Assembly: GCF_001424225.1 (NCBI RefSeq)
Contig: NZ_LMOR01000004.1
Span: forward strand, 372,001 to 436,000
Length of the DNA: 64,000 nucleotides
Source of the DNA: Microbacterium sp. Leaf151
Lineage (GTDB): Bacteria > Actinomycetota > Actinomycetes > Actinomycetales > Microbacteriaceae
Direction: 5' to 3'
The notes beneath the pieces are model-generated. The model did not search any database. It had not been told where the DNA came from and saw nothing but the letters and a program-made list of their open reading frames with translations. Each line of letters opens with the position of its first letter. The stretch's first letter is position 1. The translations under genes and the position numbers were made by a program. This document shows, in pieces, positions 8,586-15,903 of the stretch.

Positions 8586-8640
8586 GAGTGTCCACGACAC
8601 GCCGCGCGCGGCGAAGACTTGCGGCGTGTCCTGGACACTC
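8586..8640. repeat. Palindromic REP-like intergenic element
   Basis: GAGTGTCC-A-CGACACGCCGC on the left pairs with GCGGCGTGTCC-TGGACACTC on the right around a GC-rich centre, giving an imperfect palindrome of 55 bp. It sits between convergent metX and the MFS gene and could act as a bidirectional terminator or a REP-type unit. Confidence 0.65.
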
Positions 8641-8694
8641 GCACAACTTCGGCGCCGACCGCACGCGGCGTGCGATCGGTCCGTGCCCGCGACG

Positions 8695-8749
8695 CCTCAG
8701 CGCTGCCTCAGCGACGCGTCAGCGCTGCGTCAGCACCGCGTCAGCGCTG
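8695..8749. repeat. Five tandem 11-bp units
   Basis: Five successive units of the form C(C/G)TCAGCGCTG with one- to three-base variations run from 8695 to 8749. The last unit crosses the stop codon and final codons of the MFS gene (stop at 8741-8743). Confidence 0.75.
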
Positions 8750-10021
8750 CGTGGGAATCGACCCCGTGATCGCTGTCTGCGCGGCCTCGGCAGCCGGCAT
8801 CCGGTGTTCGGGATGACGGCCGCTGCGATCCTCGATGCGGTACGACACGACGGCGACGACGAGCCCGCCCAGGGCGAGCACGGCGCCGACCCAGGCGGGG
8901 GCGACCAGTCCGAGGCCGGCCGCGATCGCGAGGCCACCCAGGAACGCTCCGAGGCTGTTGCCGATGTTGAGCGCCGAATGGTTCAGGGCGGCGGCGATGG
9001 ACTGATTGTCTTCGGCGACGTCCATCAGACGGGTCTGGATGGCCGGGCTCAACCCCGCCCCGCAGAAGGCGACCAGGAATGCGAACAGCACGAGACTGAC
9101 GATCCAGCCGGCGGTCAGGGCGAGACCGACGGATGCCGCGGCGAGGGCGATCAGACCGACGGAGAGCCAGAACCGCAGGTCCTTGTCGGCCAGCGCGCCC
9201 CCCACGACGTTGCCGATCGTCATGCCGATGCCGACCAGCACGAGGACGAGGGAGACGCTCCACTCCGGCTGCCCGGCGACGTCGGTGATCATGGGAGCGA
9301 TGTAGCTGTACATGGCGAAGAATCCGCCGAAGCCCACCGCGCCGATCCCGAGCGCGAACCACACCTGGCCGATGCGGAACACCCGCAACTCGTCACGCAA
9401 TCGGCGACCCGGTGAGCCGGGGTGCTTCGGCACGAACATCGCGATGCAGATGGTCGCCAGCAGGAAGATGCCGGTGACGACGGCGAACGCCGCGCGCCAG
9501 CCGACCTGCTGGCCGAGCAGGGTGCCGAGCGGCACGCCGACGACGTTGGCGATCGTGAGACCGGTGAGCACGAAGGCGACGCCCTTGGCGCGGTTCCCGG
9601 GGCCGAGCGCGTCCGCGGCCACGAGGGCTCCGATACCGAAGTAGGCGCCGTGCGGGAGTCCAGCGAGGAATCGGGATGCCGCAACGAGCTCGAAGGTGGG
9701 AGCGATGACGGTCAGCAGCGTGAAGAACGCCAGCGCGGCGGCCAGCACGATCATCACGCGATGGCGCGGGAAGCGCGCGACGGACCCGGCGATCGTGGGC
9801 GCGCCGACGACCACACCGAGGGCGTAGAGAGAGATGAGCCAGCCCGCCTGGGCGATGGCGTCGTCGGGCGAGGCCGCCCACGCGCCGGGGACGAGCTCGC
9901 GGGCGATGTTGGGCAGCAGGCCCATCACCACGAACTCGGTCATGCCGATACCGAAACTGCCGATGGCGAGAGAAAGGAGCGCCCGCATCGCCGCACCTCT
10001 CGAGGTCGTCGAAGAGGTCAC
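8741..10021 (-). CDS. MFS transporter, DHA1 family (AraJ/arabinose-efflux-like)
   Basis: Twelve-helix major facilitator permease, 426 aa from GTG 10021. The mature start is close to MRALLSLAIGSFGIGMTEFVVMGLL, which is characteristic of the AraJ/PbuE-like DHA1 group (TEFxxMGLLP). The GTG at 10021 is favoured because TACACT lies six bases upstream; an internal ATG at 9988 with AGAGG upstream is an alternative that loses 11 residues. It is a proton-driven exporter by family; the substrate cannot be predicted. The gene is monocistronic, and its 3' end runs into a tandem repeat. Confidence 0.88.
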   Translation of the reverse strand: MTSSTTSRGAAMRALLSLAIGSFGIGMTEFVVMGLLPNIARELVPGAWAASPDDAIAQAGWLISLYALGVVVGAPTIAGSVARFPRHRVMIVLAAALAFFTLLTVIAPTFELVAASRFLAGLPHGAYFGIGALVAADALGPGNRAKGVAFVLTGLTIANVVGVPLGTLLGQQVGWRAAFAVVTGIFLLATICIAMFVPKHPGSPGRRLRDELRVFRIGQVWFALGIGAVGFGGFFAMYSYIAPMITDVAGQPEWSVSLVLVLVGIGMTIGNVVGGALADKDLRFWLSVGLIALAAASVGLALTAGWIVSLVLFAFLVAFCGAGLSPAIQTRLMDVAEDNQSIAAALNHSALNIGNSLGAFLGGLAIAAGLGLVAPAWVGAVLALGGLVVAVVSYRIEDRSGRHPEHRMPAAEAAQTAITGSIPTQR

Positions 10022-10027
10022 CCGACG

Positions 10028-10033
10028 AGTGTA
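10028..10033 (-). promoter_or_regulatory. -10 box of a leaderless promoter (MFS gene)
   Basis: TACACT on the minus strand lies six bases before the GTG at 10021. It decides the longer of the two possible MFS starts. Confidence 0.5.
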
Positions 10034-10228
10034 GGGGGCTCACGGCCGTCTGGTCGAATCGTTTCGAGAGCGGCGCATGGGCCCGCCCCGTTGTCCCGCA
10101 CCCCTCGCCCCTCCTGCACAGGGCGCTCGATCGGCGGGCTCTCCCCCATCGCGCGGATGCGCCGTTTTTCACCCGGTCAGGACGTGGCACTCTCTCACAC
10201 CTCACCGCACAATGAAGGGATGCCGGAG

Positions 10229-10621
10229 ATGACGGAACCACAGGTCTGGGTGCTGATCGGAACCTTCGCCGCGGCCGTGCTCGGCGGAATGACGTTCAGC
10301 ACCAACCTCATCATGGGATCGCTGACGAAGGTCATCACGGCGAACACGGATCGGCTCGAAGCGCGGATCGACGCGCTGCGTCACGAGACGGTGTCGGAGA
10401 TCCAGGTCACAAGATTCAGAATCGACAGCGTCGAGGCGGGACTCAACGCCAAGATCGATAGCGTCGAGGCGGGACTCAACGCCAAGATCGACAGCGTCGA
10501 GGCGCGCCTCAGCTCCCAGATCGAGAGCGTCGAGAGTCGACTCCGCGGCGATATGGCCCGCATCGACTCAGACGTGACCGCCATCGCGAAGCGCGTCTGG
10601 AACGACCCGCCCGCCGCGTGA
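10229..10621 (+). CDS. Small membrane-anchored coiled-coil protein with 11-residue repeats
   Basis: A 130-aa protein of unknown function. Residues about 4-30 form one hydrophobic segment (VWVLIGTFAAAVLGGMTF). The rest is helical and charged, with four successive 11-residue units of the form (R/K/Q)I(D/E)SVE(A/S)xLxx at about residues 64-107, then DMARIDSDVTAIAKRVW. An 11-residue (hendecad) period predicts a long coiled coil. ATG 10229 is preferred over 10220 because GAAGGGA gives nine bases of spacing for it and none for 10220. I recognise no family; similar layouts occur in phage-tail chaperone-like and membrane-tethering proteins. Confidence 0.7.
   Translation: MTEPQVWVLIGTFAAAVLGGMTFSTNLIMGSLTKVITANTDRLEARIDALRHETVSEIQVTRFRIDSVEAGLNAKIDSVEAGLNAKIDSVEARLSSQIESVESRLRGDMARIDSDVTAIAKRVWNDPPAA
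10418..10549 (+). repeat. Four 33-bp tandem repeats inside the coiled-coil gene
   Basis: Units at 10418, 10451, 10484 and 10517 each encode one hendecad. The first two are nearly identical in DNA and the last two have diverged. The number of units could change by slippage without shifting the frame. Confidence 0.85.
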
Positions 10622-10693
10622 GATCGACGGGGCGGTGACGGGCCGGTCCGCCGCACGAGACCGACGGGGCCGTGACGGGCCGGCCCACACGCG
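10620..10693. repeat. Two 37-bp direct repeats
   Basis: GAGATCGACGGGGCGGTGAC and GAGACCGACGGGGCCGTGAC begin at 10620 and 10657 and continue with GGGCCGG; the period is 37 bp. The first copy starts in the stop codon of the coiled-coil gene. Function unknown. Confidence 0.65.
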
Positions 10694-10770
10694 AACGCCC
10701 GAGCGATGGCCGACGTGCGACATGACGCCGAGCGTCCCCGATCAGCGCTCGGACGAGGTGGGAGGGAGCC

Positions 10771-11097
10771 TCAGCCGGCCCGGCGCCCCAAGGCCTCCTC
10801 GAGGCGCTCGACCTTGCCGTCCATCTCGCCCGTGCGGCCCGGTCGGATGTCGGCCTTCAGCACCAGCGACACGCGCGACCCGTATGGCATCACGGCATCC
10901 GTCGCCGCCTTGACGACGGCGAACACCTCGTCCCACTCCCCCTCGATCTCGGTGAACATCGAGCTGGTGCGGTGCGGCAGCCCCGACGCGCGCACGACCG
11001 CGACCGCCGCGGCGACGGCGTCGTGCACCGACCCGTCGGGGTTCTCCGCCGAAGCGTAACCGATGCCGGAGGGAGCGACAGAGAAGGCGATGAGCAT
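10771..11097 (-). CDS. Thiamine-binding protein, MTH1187/YkoF-type (UPF0045)
   Basis: A 108-aa cytoplasmic protein with the ferredoxin-like pattern of the UPF0045 family: MLIAFSVAPSG, SASENPDG-like loop, ASGLPHRTSSMFTEIEGEWDEVFAVV and RVSLVLKADIRPG. Family members bind thiamine or related pyrimidines, and the exact role is unsettled. ATG 11097 has TAGTCT six bases upstream, indicating a leaderless transcript. No thiamine gene is adjacent. Confidence 0.85.
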   Translation of the reverse strand: MLIAFSVAPSGIGYASAENPDGSVHDAVAAAVAVVRASGLPHRTSSMFTEIEGEWDEVFAVVKAATDAVMPYGSRVSLVLKADIRPGRTGEMDGKVERLEEALGRRAG

Positions 11098-11103
11098 GTC
11101 TCG

Positions 11104-11109
11104 AGACTA
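11104..11109 (-). promoter_or_regulatory. -10 box of a leaderless promoter (thiamine-binding protein)
   Basis: TAGTCT on the minus strand lies six bases before ATG 11097. Confidence 0.55.
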
Positions 11110-11161
11110 CGGGCCGCGCGCGGGCGACAGGCTGCGAGCGAACGACGCGCCCACGGCGCGC

Positions 11162-11278
11162 GGTCGCATGCGAGCCGCTCCCCCCGGGCCGGCGATCCGC
11201 ACGCGAGCTGCCCATCGCAGCACGTGGTCGCACGCGAACCGCTCCCCCCGGGCCGGCGATCCGCACGCGAGCCGCCCA
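11162..11278. repeat. Two 53-bp direct repeats in an intergenic region
   Basis: Copies at 11162-11214 and 11226-11278 are almost identical, sharing CCGCTCCCCCCGGGCCGGCG and ATCCGCACGCGAG; they differ at only a few positions and have a period of 64 bp. They fill most of the 273-bp gap between the thiamine-binding gene and the 3' end of the mannosyltransferase gene. No coding frame here looks real. Confidence 0.85.
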
Positions 11279-11370
11279 ACGGCAGAGGGCGGTTCGCAAG
11301 GCCGCCCACCGGCGGCAGGCGCTCAGAACGCCCGAACCCGGGCGACGCCACGCTCAGCGCGCGTGCGAGA

Positions 11371-12675
11371 TCACCGTCCGGCAGGCAGGCGCGGCACCGG
11401 CCGTCGTCCCGTGACGATCTCGCGGAGCCCCGCGGGCGGGCGCACGCGTGCGACGGGGGCTTTCACGACACGCACGACCGCCCATACCAGCAGCACCAGG
11501 GCGAGGAGGTTGCGCACCTCGAGCACGACCACCGGGAACGGGTTGGGGTGCGTCGCCATGAGGCCGTCGTACAGGAGCGGGTACATCCACTGCGTGAGAC
11601 CGGCGATCACCAGCGTCATCCCGGCGAAGGCGTACCAGCGACGACGGTCCAGCATCAAGCCGAGCGCGACGGGTGCGAACAGCCACACGTAGTACTGGGG
11701 CGATCCCACCTTGTTCAGGGCGATGAAAGCGGTCACCAGCGCGAGGGACAACGGCGGGAAGAGACTCAGGAAGGTCGCGCCGTGGCGCAGTTTCCACACT
11801 CCGACACCCGCCACGCCGGCCATGACGAGCAGCATGATCGGCGTCATCGCCGCGATGAGCGGCTCGGCTCCCGGTCCGGTCACCTGGAAGGTGAGGACGT
11901 CGCCGTCGTAGTACACCTCGCTGCCGGGCACGTAGAAGGCGGCGAGGAACATGTAGAGGCCGCCCACGGGCGCCTCCATCTGAATGCCGCGCGAGGTCTG
12001 ATCACCGACGAATCCGAAGACGAAAGCGGCACCGCCCAGAGCGACGACGGGGATGATCGTCGCCAGCGAAACCGCCACCGCGCCCCACACGAGCGCCAGG
12101 CGGCGACGGATGACCACGAGACCCGCAGCGAGGATGGCCGCCGGCCACACCTTCATCCACACGGCGATCGAAAGGAGAACGGATGCCAGGAACGGACGAC
12201 GCAGCATCCAGATGCCGCCGAGGAGGGCCAGCGGCACGGTGATGCCGTCGATGCGGTAGAGCCCGACCGGACCGATCAGCAGGATCGCCGCGAGCCAGAA
12301 CCACGCCGCGATCACGCGACCGCGCGAGCGAGCGTCGCCCACGAGGATCAGGAAGGCGACGAGGTTGAACAGCGACACCGTCAGCGCCCACGCCGGGGTG
12401 TAGCTGATGGCCCACGCGAACACCCACGCGAAGGTCATCGGAAGGAACGCGAGCTGAGGATAGATCCACTTCTCGGTGATGCCGGGCCACTGCCAGGTGT
12501 CGCTTCGCGTGCAGGAGGTCACGTCGACGCCGCCGAAAAGGGCGCACCGCGACCAGGGCTCGTACACCAGGTACACGTCGCCCATCGGCTCATTGGGCTG
12601 CTGATAGCCCAACACCGCCACGACGACGTGCACGGCGACGAACGCGATCAACAGGGGAACGACACGCCTCAGCAC
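11371..12675 (-). CDS. Membrane glycosyltransferase, GT87/DUF2029-type (polyprenyl mannosyltransferase-like)
   Basis: A 434-aa polytopic membrane protein with roughly ten to eleven hydrophobic segments. It has the GT-C layout: an early loop with acidic and aromatic residues (MGDVYLVYEPWSRC, about 31-44), repeated short helices (LLIGPVGLYRIDG) and a KVGSPQYYVWLFAP segment that matches DUF2029/GT87 alpha-mannosyltransferases. These enzymes use polyprenyl-phosphate-mannose on the outer face of the membrane to build lipoglycans. The GTG start at 12675 has TAGGAT six bases upstream. No other lipoglycan gene is adjacent, so the acceptor is inferred only by family. Confidence 0.8.
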   Translation of the reverse strand: MLRRVVPLLIAFVAVHVVVAVLGYQQPNEPMGDVYLVYEPWSRCALFGGVDVTSCTRSDTWQWPGITEKWIYPQLAFLPMTFAWVFAWAISYTPAWALTVSLFNLVAFLILVGDARSRGRVIAAWFWLAAILLIGPVGLYRIDGITVPLALLGGIWMLRRPFLASVLLSIAVWMKVWPAAILAAGLVVIRRRLALVWGAVAVSLATIIPVVALGGAAFVFGFVGDQTSRGIQMEAPVGGLYMFLAAFYVPGSEVYYDGDVLTFQVTGPGAEPLIAAMTPIMLLVMAGVAGVGVWKLRHGATFLSLFPPLSLALVTAFIALNKVGSPQYYVWLFAPVALGLMLDRRRWYAFAGMTLVIAGLTQWMYPLLYDGLMATHPNPFPVVVLEVRNLLALVLLVWAVVRVVKAPVARVRPPAGLREIVTGRRPVPRLPAGR

Positions 12676-12681
12676 CGGGTA

Positions 12682-12687
12682 ATCCTA
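12682..12687 (-). promoter_or_regulatory. -10 box of a leaderless promoter (mannosyltransferase)
   Basis: TAGGAT on the minus strand lies six bases before the GTG at 12675. Confidence 0.6.
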
Positions 12688-12760
12688 AACGGGGCTGTCT
12701 GAGCGCCCCCACCGACGGCCGGACGCTCTCGCGCCACAACGGGCGAGCACGACACGAACG

Positions 12761-13618
12761 TTATGCGATCGAGTCCCCGAGCAGGGCGGAGACGACGCCG
12801 GGCAGCGCGTCGGCGACGTCGAGAGCGGTGATCGGACCGCCCCCACCCCCGTGGGCGAGGGATGCCGCCGTACCGGCGCGGCCGTGCAGCCACGCCGCGG
12901 TCGCCGCGCACGCCCCCAGTTCTTCGACGCCGCTTCGTCCGGCGGCGACGGCTCCGGCCGTGACCGCCCCGAGGACGCCTCCCAGCACATCTCCGGTGCC
13001 CGCGGTGGCGAGCCAGGGCGTGCCCGCCGACACACGGCGCACCCATCCACCCGCCGCGGCCACGATGGTCACCGCCCCCTTCAAGAGCACGACGCCGCCG
13101 AACGCGTCCGCCGTCTCGCACGCCGCACGCTCCCGTGCGTCGACGTCCGTCGTCGCGACCGCGGACATTCCCAGTGCGTCCCGCAGACGGGCCATCTCCC
13201 GCGCATGCGGCGTGACGATGACCGGCGCGGCAGCCTGCGGCACGAGGTCCAGCGATCCGGCGTCGACGACGACCGGAACCTCGCCGCTCAGGATGCGGCG
13301 GAGCGCCGCGGCCTCGCAAGGCTCGCGCTCGGTGGCATCCGTTCCCGACCCGATCACCCAAGCCTGCACGCGCCCGTCGGAGGTGACCGTCTCGGGGCGA
13401 CGCTGCAGCACGAGATCCTGCGCGCGCGCGGGACCGAGGTAGCGGACCATCCCCGTGCCCGCCCGCCACGCCGCTTCGACGCCCAGCACGGCGGCCCCCG
13501 GATACCGCGTGGACCCGGTTCGCATCCCCACGACGCCGCGGGAATACTTGTCGTCGTCCGCGGTTGGCCTCCGCAGTGTGCGGGCGGCATCCAGCCCGCT
13601 CCAGTCCTTCGCCGTCAT
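12761..13618 (-). CDS. nnrD: ADP-dependent NAD(P)H-hydrate dehydratase
   Basis: Metabolite-repair enzyme that restores NAD(P)H from its hydrated form. The 285-aa protein shows KYSRGVVG near residue 24, PGAAVLG, and the ribokinase-fold signature ATAGTGDVLGGVLGAV in the C-terminal third with the catalytic Asp in GTGD. The epimerase (NnrE) domain that is fused in many bacteria is absent, so epimerisation must be encoded elsewhere. ATG 13618 has TAGGGT six bases ahead. It is divergent from the Old Yellow Enzyme gene with 29 bp between starts, so the two promoters must overlap. Confidence 0.9.
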   Translation of the reverse strand: MTAKDWSGLDAARTLRRPTADDDKYSRGVVGMRTGSTRYPGAAVLGVEAAWRAGTGMVRYLGPARAQDLVLQRRPETVTSDGRVQAWVIGSGTDATEREPCEAAALRRILSGEVPVVVDAGSLDLVPQAAAPVIVTPHAREMARLRDALGMSAVATTDVDARERAACETADAFGGVVLLKGAVTIVAAAGGWVRRVSAGTPWLATAGTGDVLGGVLGAVTAGAVAAGRSGVEELGACAATAAWLHGRAGTAASLAHGGGGGPITALDVADALPGVVSALLGDSIA

Positions 13619-13624
13619 GGCGTC

Positions 13625-13630
13625 ACCCTA
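13625..13630 (-). promoter_or_regulatory. -10 box of a leaderless promoter (nnrD)
   Basis: TAGGGT on the minus strand lies six bases before ATG 13618. Confidence 0.55.
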
Positions 13631-13647
13631 GAACGCAAAGGTCCCCC

Positions 13648-14706
13648 GTGAGCGCCCTCTTCACACCCCTGTCCATCCGCGGTATCGCGTTCCGCAACCG
13701 ACTGTGGGTGTCGCCGATGTGCCAGTACAGCGCGGTCGAGGGGATGCCGAACGACTGGCACCACGTGCACCTCGCCCAGTTCGCCGCGGGAGGGGCGGGC
13801 CTGGTGATCGCCGAAGCGAGCGCGGTCTCGCCCGAGGGTCGTATCTCGCCCGACGACGCGGGCCTGTGGAACGACGCGCAGGCCGAGGCGTGGGCGCCGA
13901 TCGTCGCGGCGGTCCGCTCCCGCGGCGCCGTCGCGGGCGTGCAGCTGAGCCACGCCGGCCGAAAGGCCTCGACCACCTCGCCGCTCTCCGGCGAGCGCGG
14001 ATCCGTCGCCCGCGACGCGGGCGGATGGACCACCGTCGGCCCGTCTGCGATCGCGTACGGCTCCTTCGCCGAGCCGGTGGCTCTGGATGCCGCGGCGATC
14101 GACGACGTGGTGAACGACTTCGCGGATGCCGCCCGCCGCGCCGTCGGGGCCGGGTTCGAGGTGGTCGAGGTGCACGCCGCCCACGGTTACCTGCTGCATC
14201 AGTTCCTGTCGCCGCTGACGAACCACCGCACCGACGCCTACGGTGGATCGTTCGAGAACCGGGTCCGCCTGCTCGTGCGGGTGACCGAGGCCGTTCGCGC
14301 GGCCGCTCCCGACGCTGCGCTGTTCGTGCGCTTCTCCGCGACCGACGCCGCAGAGGGCGGATGGGACGTCGCCGACACCGTCGCCGCGTCCACGGTGGTG
14401 GCCGAGGCGGGCGCCGACCTCATCGACGTCTCCAGCGGCGGTCTCGTGCCCCATCAGAGAATCGTCCCGGGCCCGGGCTATCAGGTCGAGTACGCCGAGA
14501 CGGTCCGCCGCGAGACGGGCCTGCTCGTGAGCGCCGTCGGCATGATCGACGACCCGACCTTCGGCGAGCAGATCGTCGCCGACGGCCGCGCCGATGCGAT
14601 CATGTCGGCTCGCGAATGGCTCCGCGACCCCCACTACGCCCTCCGCGCGGCCGCTGTCCTGGGTGCCGACTCGCCCGCCCCCGCGCAGTACCTTCGGGCG
14701 TACTGA
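13648..14706 (+). CDS. NADH:flavin oxidoreductase, Old Yellow Enzyme (YqjM-like)
   Basis: FMN-dependent ene-reductase of 352 aa. SPMCQYS with Cys25 is the hallmark of the YqjM/thermophilic-like OYE class. VQLSHAGRKAS supplies the substrate-binding His pair region, and HGYLLHQFLSP plus DAYGGSFENR are conserved barrel segments. The C-terminal AREWLRDPHYALRAA matches the family. The GTG at 13648 is chosen because the protein begins immediately with ALFTPLSIRGIAFRNR and AAAGG (13637-13641) gives seven bases of spacing; upstream residues overlap nnrD and look non-coding. The physiological substrate is unknown. Confidence 0.92.
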   Translation: MSALFTPLSIRGIAFRNRLWVSPMCQYSAVEGMPNDWHHVHLAQFAAGGAGLVIAEASAVSPEGRISPDDAGLWNDAQAEAWAPIVAAVRSRGAVAGVQLSHAGRKASTTSPLSGERGSVARDAGGWTTVGPSAIAYGSFAEPVALDAAAIDDVVNDFADAARRAVGAGFEVVEVHAAHGYLLHQFLSPLTNHRTDAYGGSFENRVRLLVRVTEAVRAAAPDAALFVRFSATDAAEGGWDVADTVAASTVVAEAGADLIDVSSGGLVPHQRIVPGPGYQVEYAETVRRETGLLVSAVGMIDDPTFGEQIVADGRADAIMSAREWLRDPHYALRAAAVLGADSPAPAQYLRAY

Positions 14707-14793
14707 CGTCTGATCCCGCCGCCCAGCGCGGGATCCCGCGTGCCCGCGCGGACTCTTCGCGTACTGCGCACCCTCTCCACGGGGCTCCGAGAC

Positions 14794-14845
14794 GCAGAAC
14801 ACCGGATGCCGCGAGGCCCGAGCCCCGCGGCATCCGGTGTTCTGC
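14794..14845. terminator. Bidirectional hairpin between convergent genes
   Basis: GCAGAACACCGGATGCCGCG (14794-14813) and its exact reverse complement (14826-14845) form a perfect 20-bp stem with a 12-base loop. It lies between the 3' ends of the Old Yellow Enzyme gene and a CNNM gene and could end transcription from both sides. Confidence 0.85.
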
Positions 14846-14847
14846 GG

Positions 14848-15903
14848 CTAGACGAAACGGCGACGCTCGGTGGCGTCCTGCACTTCGCCGACGAGCTCTT
14901 CGATGACGTCCTCGAGGAACAGCACCGCCTTGACGTCGCCGCGCTCGTCGCGCACCTGTGCAAGGTGGCGCCCCGAGCGGCGCATGAGGGCGAGCGCATC
15001 TTCGAGATCCGTCGTCTCCAGCACCGACACCATGTGGTGGATGCGCTTCGCCGGGATGGGTCGGACCATGTCGGCATCCGACCCCTCCGCCGCACGCAGC
15101 ACGTCTTTCAGGTGCACGTAACCGGTCGGGCTACCGGTCTCGTCGACGATCACATACCGCGAGTAGCCGTGCTGCGCGACAGCTCGCTCGATCTCGGCCG
15201 GGGTCGTCGTCTCCGGGAGCGTGACCAGCGCGCCCATCGGCACCGCGATGTCGGCGGCCTTCTTCTCGGTGAACTCGACCACCGCGCGGACGGTGCCGGC
15301 GGAGTCGTCGAGCACGCCCTCGCGACGCGACTGCGTCACGATCGTCGCGACCTCGTCGAGCGTGTAGGTCGAGGCGGCCTCGTCTTTCGGCTCCACACGG
15401 AACAGGCGCAGCACGTGGTTCGCCGTCCAGTTCAACGCGACGATGATCGGGTAGAACGCCTTCGACACCGCCACCAGGGGCGGCGCCAGCATCAGCACCG
15501 CGCGGTCGGGCAGCGTGAACGCGAGGTTCTTGGGCACCATCTCGCCGAACACGACGTGCAGGTACGACACGATCAGCAGCGCGACGACGAAGGATGCGAC
15601 GTCGACCGCGGCCTCGGGGAGCCCGGTGAGCCCGAGGGGACCTGCCAGCAGGTGGTGGATGGCCGGCTCCGACACGTTCAGGATCAGCAGCGAGCAGATC
15701 GTGATGCCGAGCTGACACGTCGCCAGCATGAGGGTGGCGTGCTCCATCGCGTACAGCGCGGTCTTGGCGGCGCGCGACCCGCGGTCGGCGTGCGGCTCGA
15801 TCTGCGAGCGGCGCGCGGAGATGACGGCGAACTCCGCTCCGACGAAGAAGGCGTTGGCGATGAGGAGCACCACCAGCCAGGCGATTCCGGCCCAGTCGCT
15901 CAT
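14848..15903 (-). CDS. CNNM/CorC-family (hemolysin-like) transporter protein, second of a pair
   Basis: A 351-aa protein with an N-terminal DUF21 (CNNM) membrane domain of about four helices (residues 1-190: VFGEMVPKNLAFTLPDRA) and a tandem CBS domain at roughly 200-335 (DIAVPMGALVTLPETTTP, YSRYVIVDETGSPTGYVHLKDVL). It lacks the C-terminal CorC_HlyC domain present in its neighbour. ATG 15903 shares one base with the upstream stop (TGATG); a GTG one codon earlier is an alternative. Family members are linked to Mg or Co export; the hemolysin name is historical. Confidence 0.88.
   Translation of the reverse strand: MSDWAGIAWLVVLLIANAFFVGAEFAVISARRSQIEPHADRGSRAAKTALYAMEHATLMLATCQLGITICSLLILNVSEPAIHHLLAGPLGLTGLPEAAVDVASFVVALLIVSYLHVVFGEMVPKNLAFTLPDRAVLMLAPPLVAVSKAFYPIIVALNWTANHVLRLFRVEPKDEAASTYTLDEVATIVTQSRREGVLDDSAGTVRAVVEFTEKKAADIAVPMGALVTLPETTTPAEIERAVAQHGYSRYVIVDETGSPTGYVHLKDVLRAAEGSDADMVRPIPAKRIHHMVSVLETTDLEDALALMRRSGRHLAQVRDERGDVKAVLFLEDVIEELVGEVQDATERRRFV

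Noticed and set aside
10418..10549. CRISPR-like array
   Set aside because: The 33-bp units abut without spacers and are in frame inside a gene; they encode hendecads.
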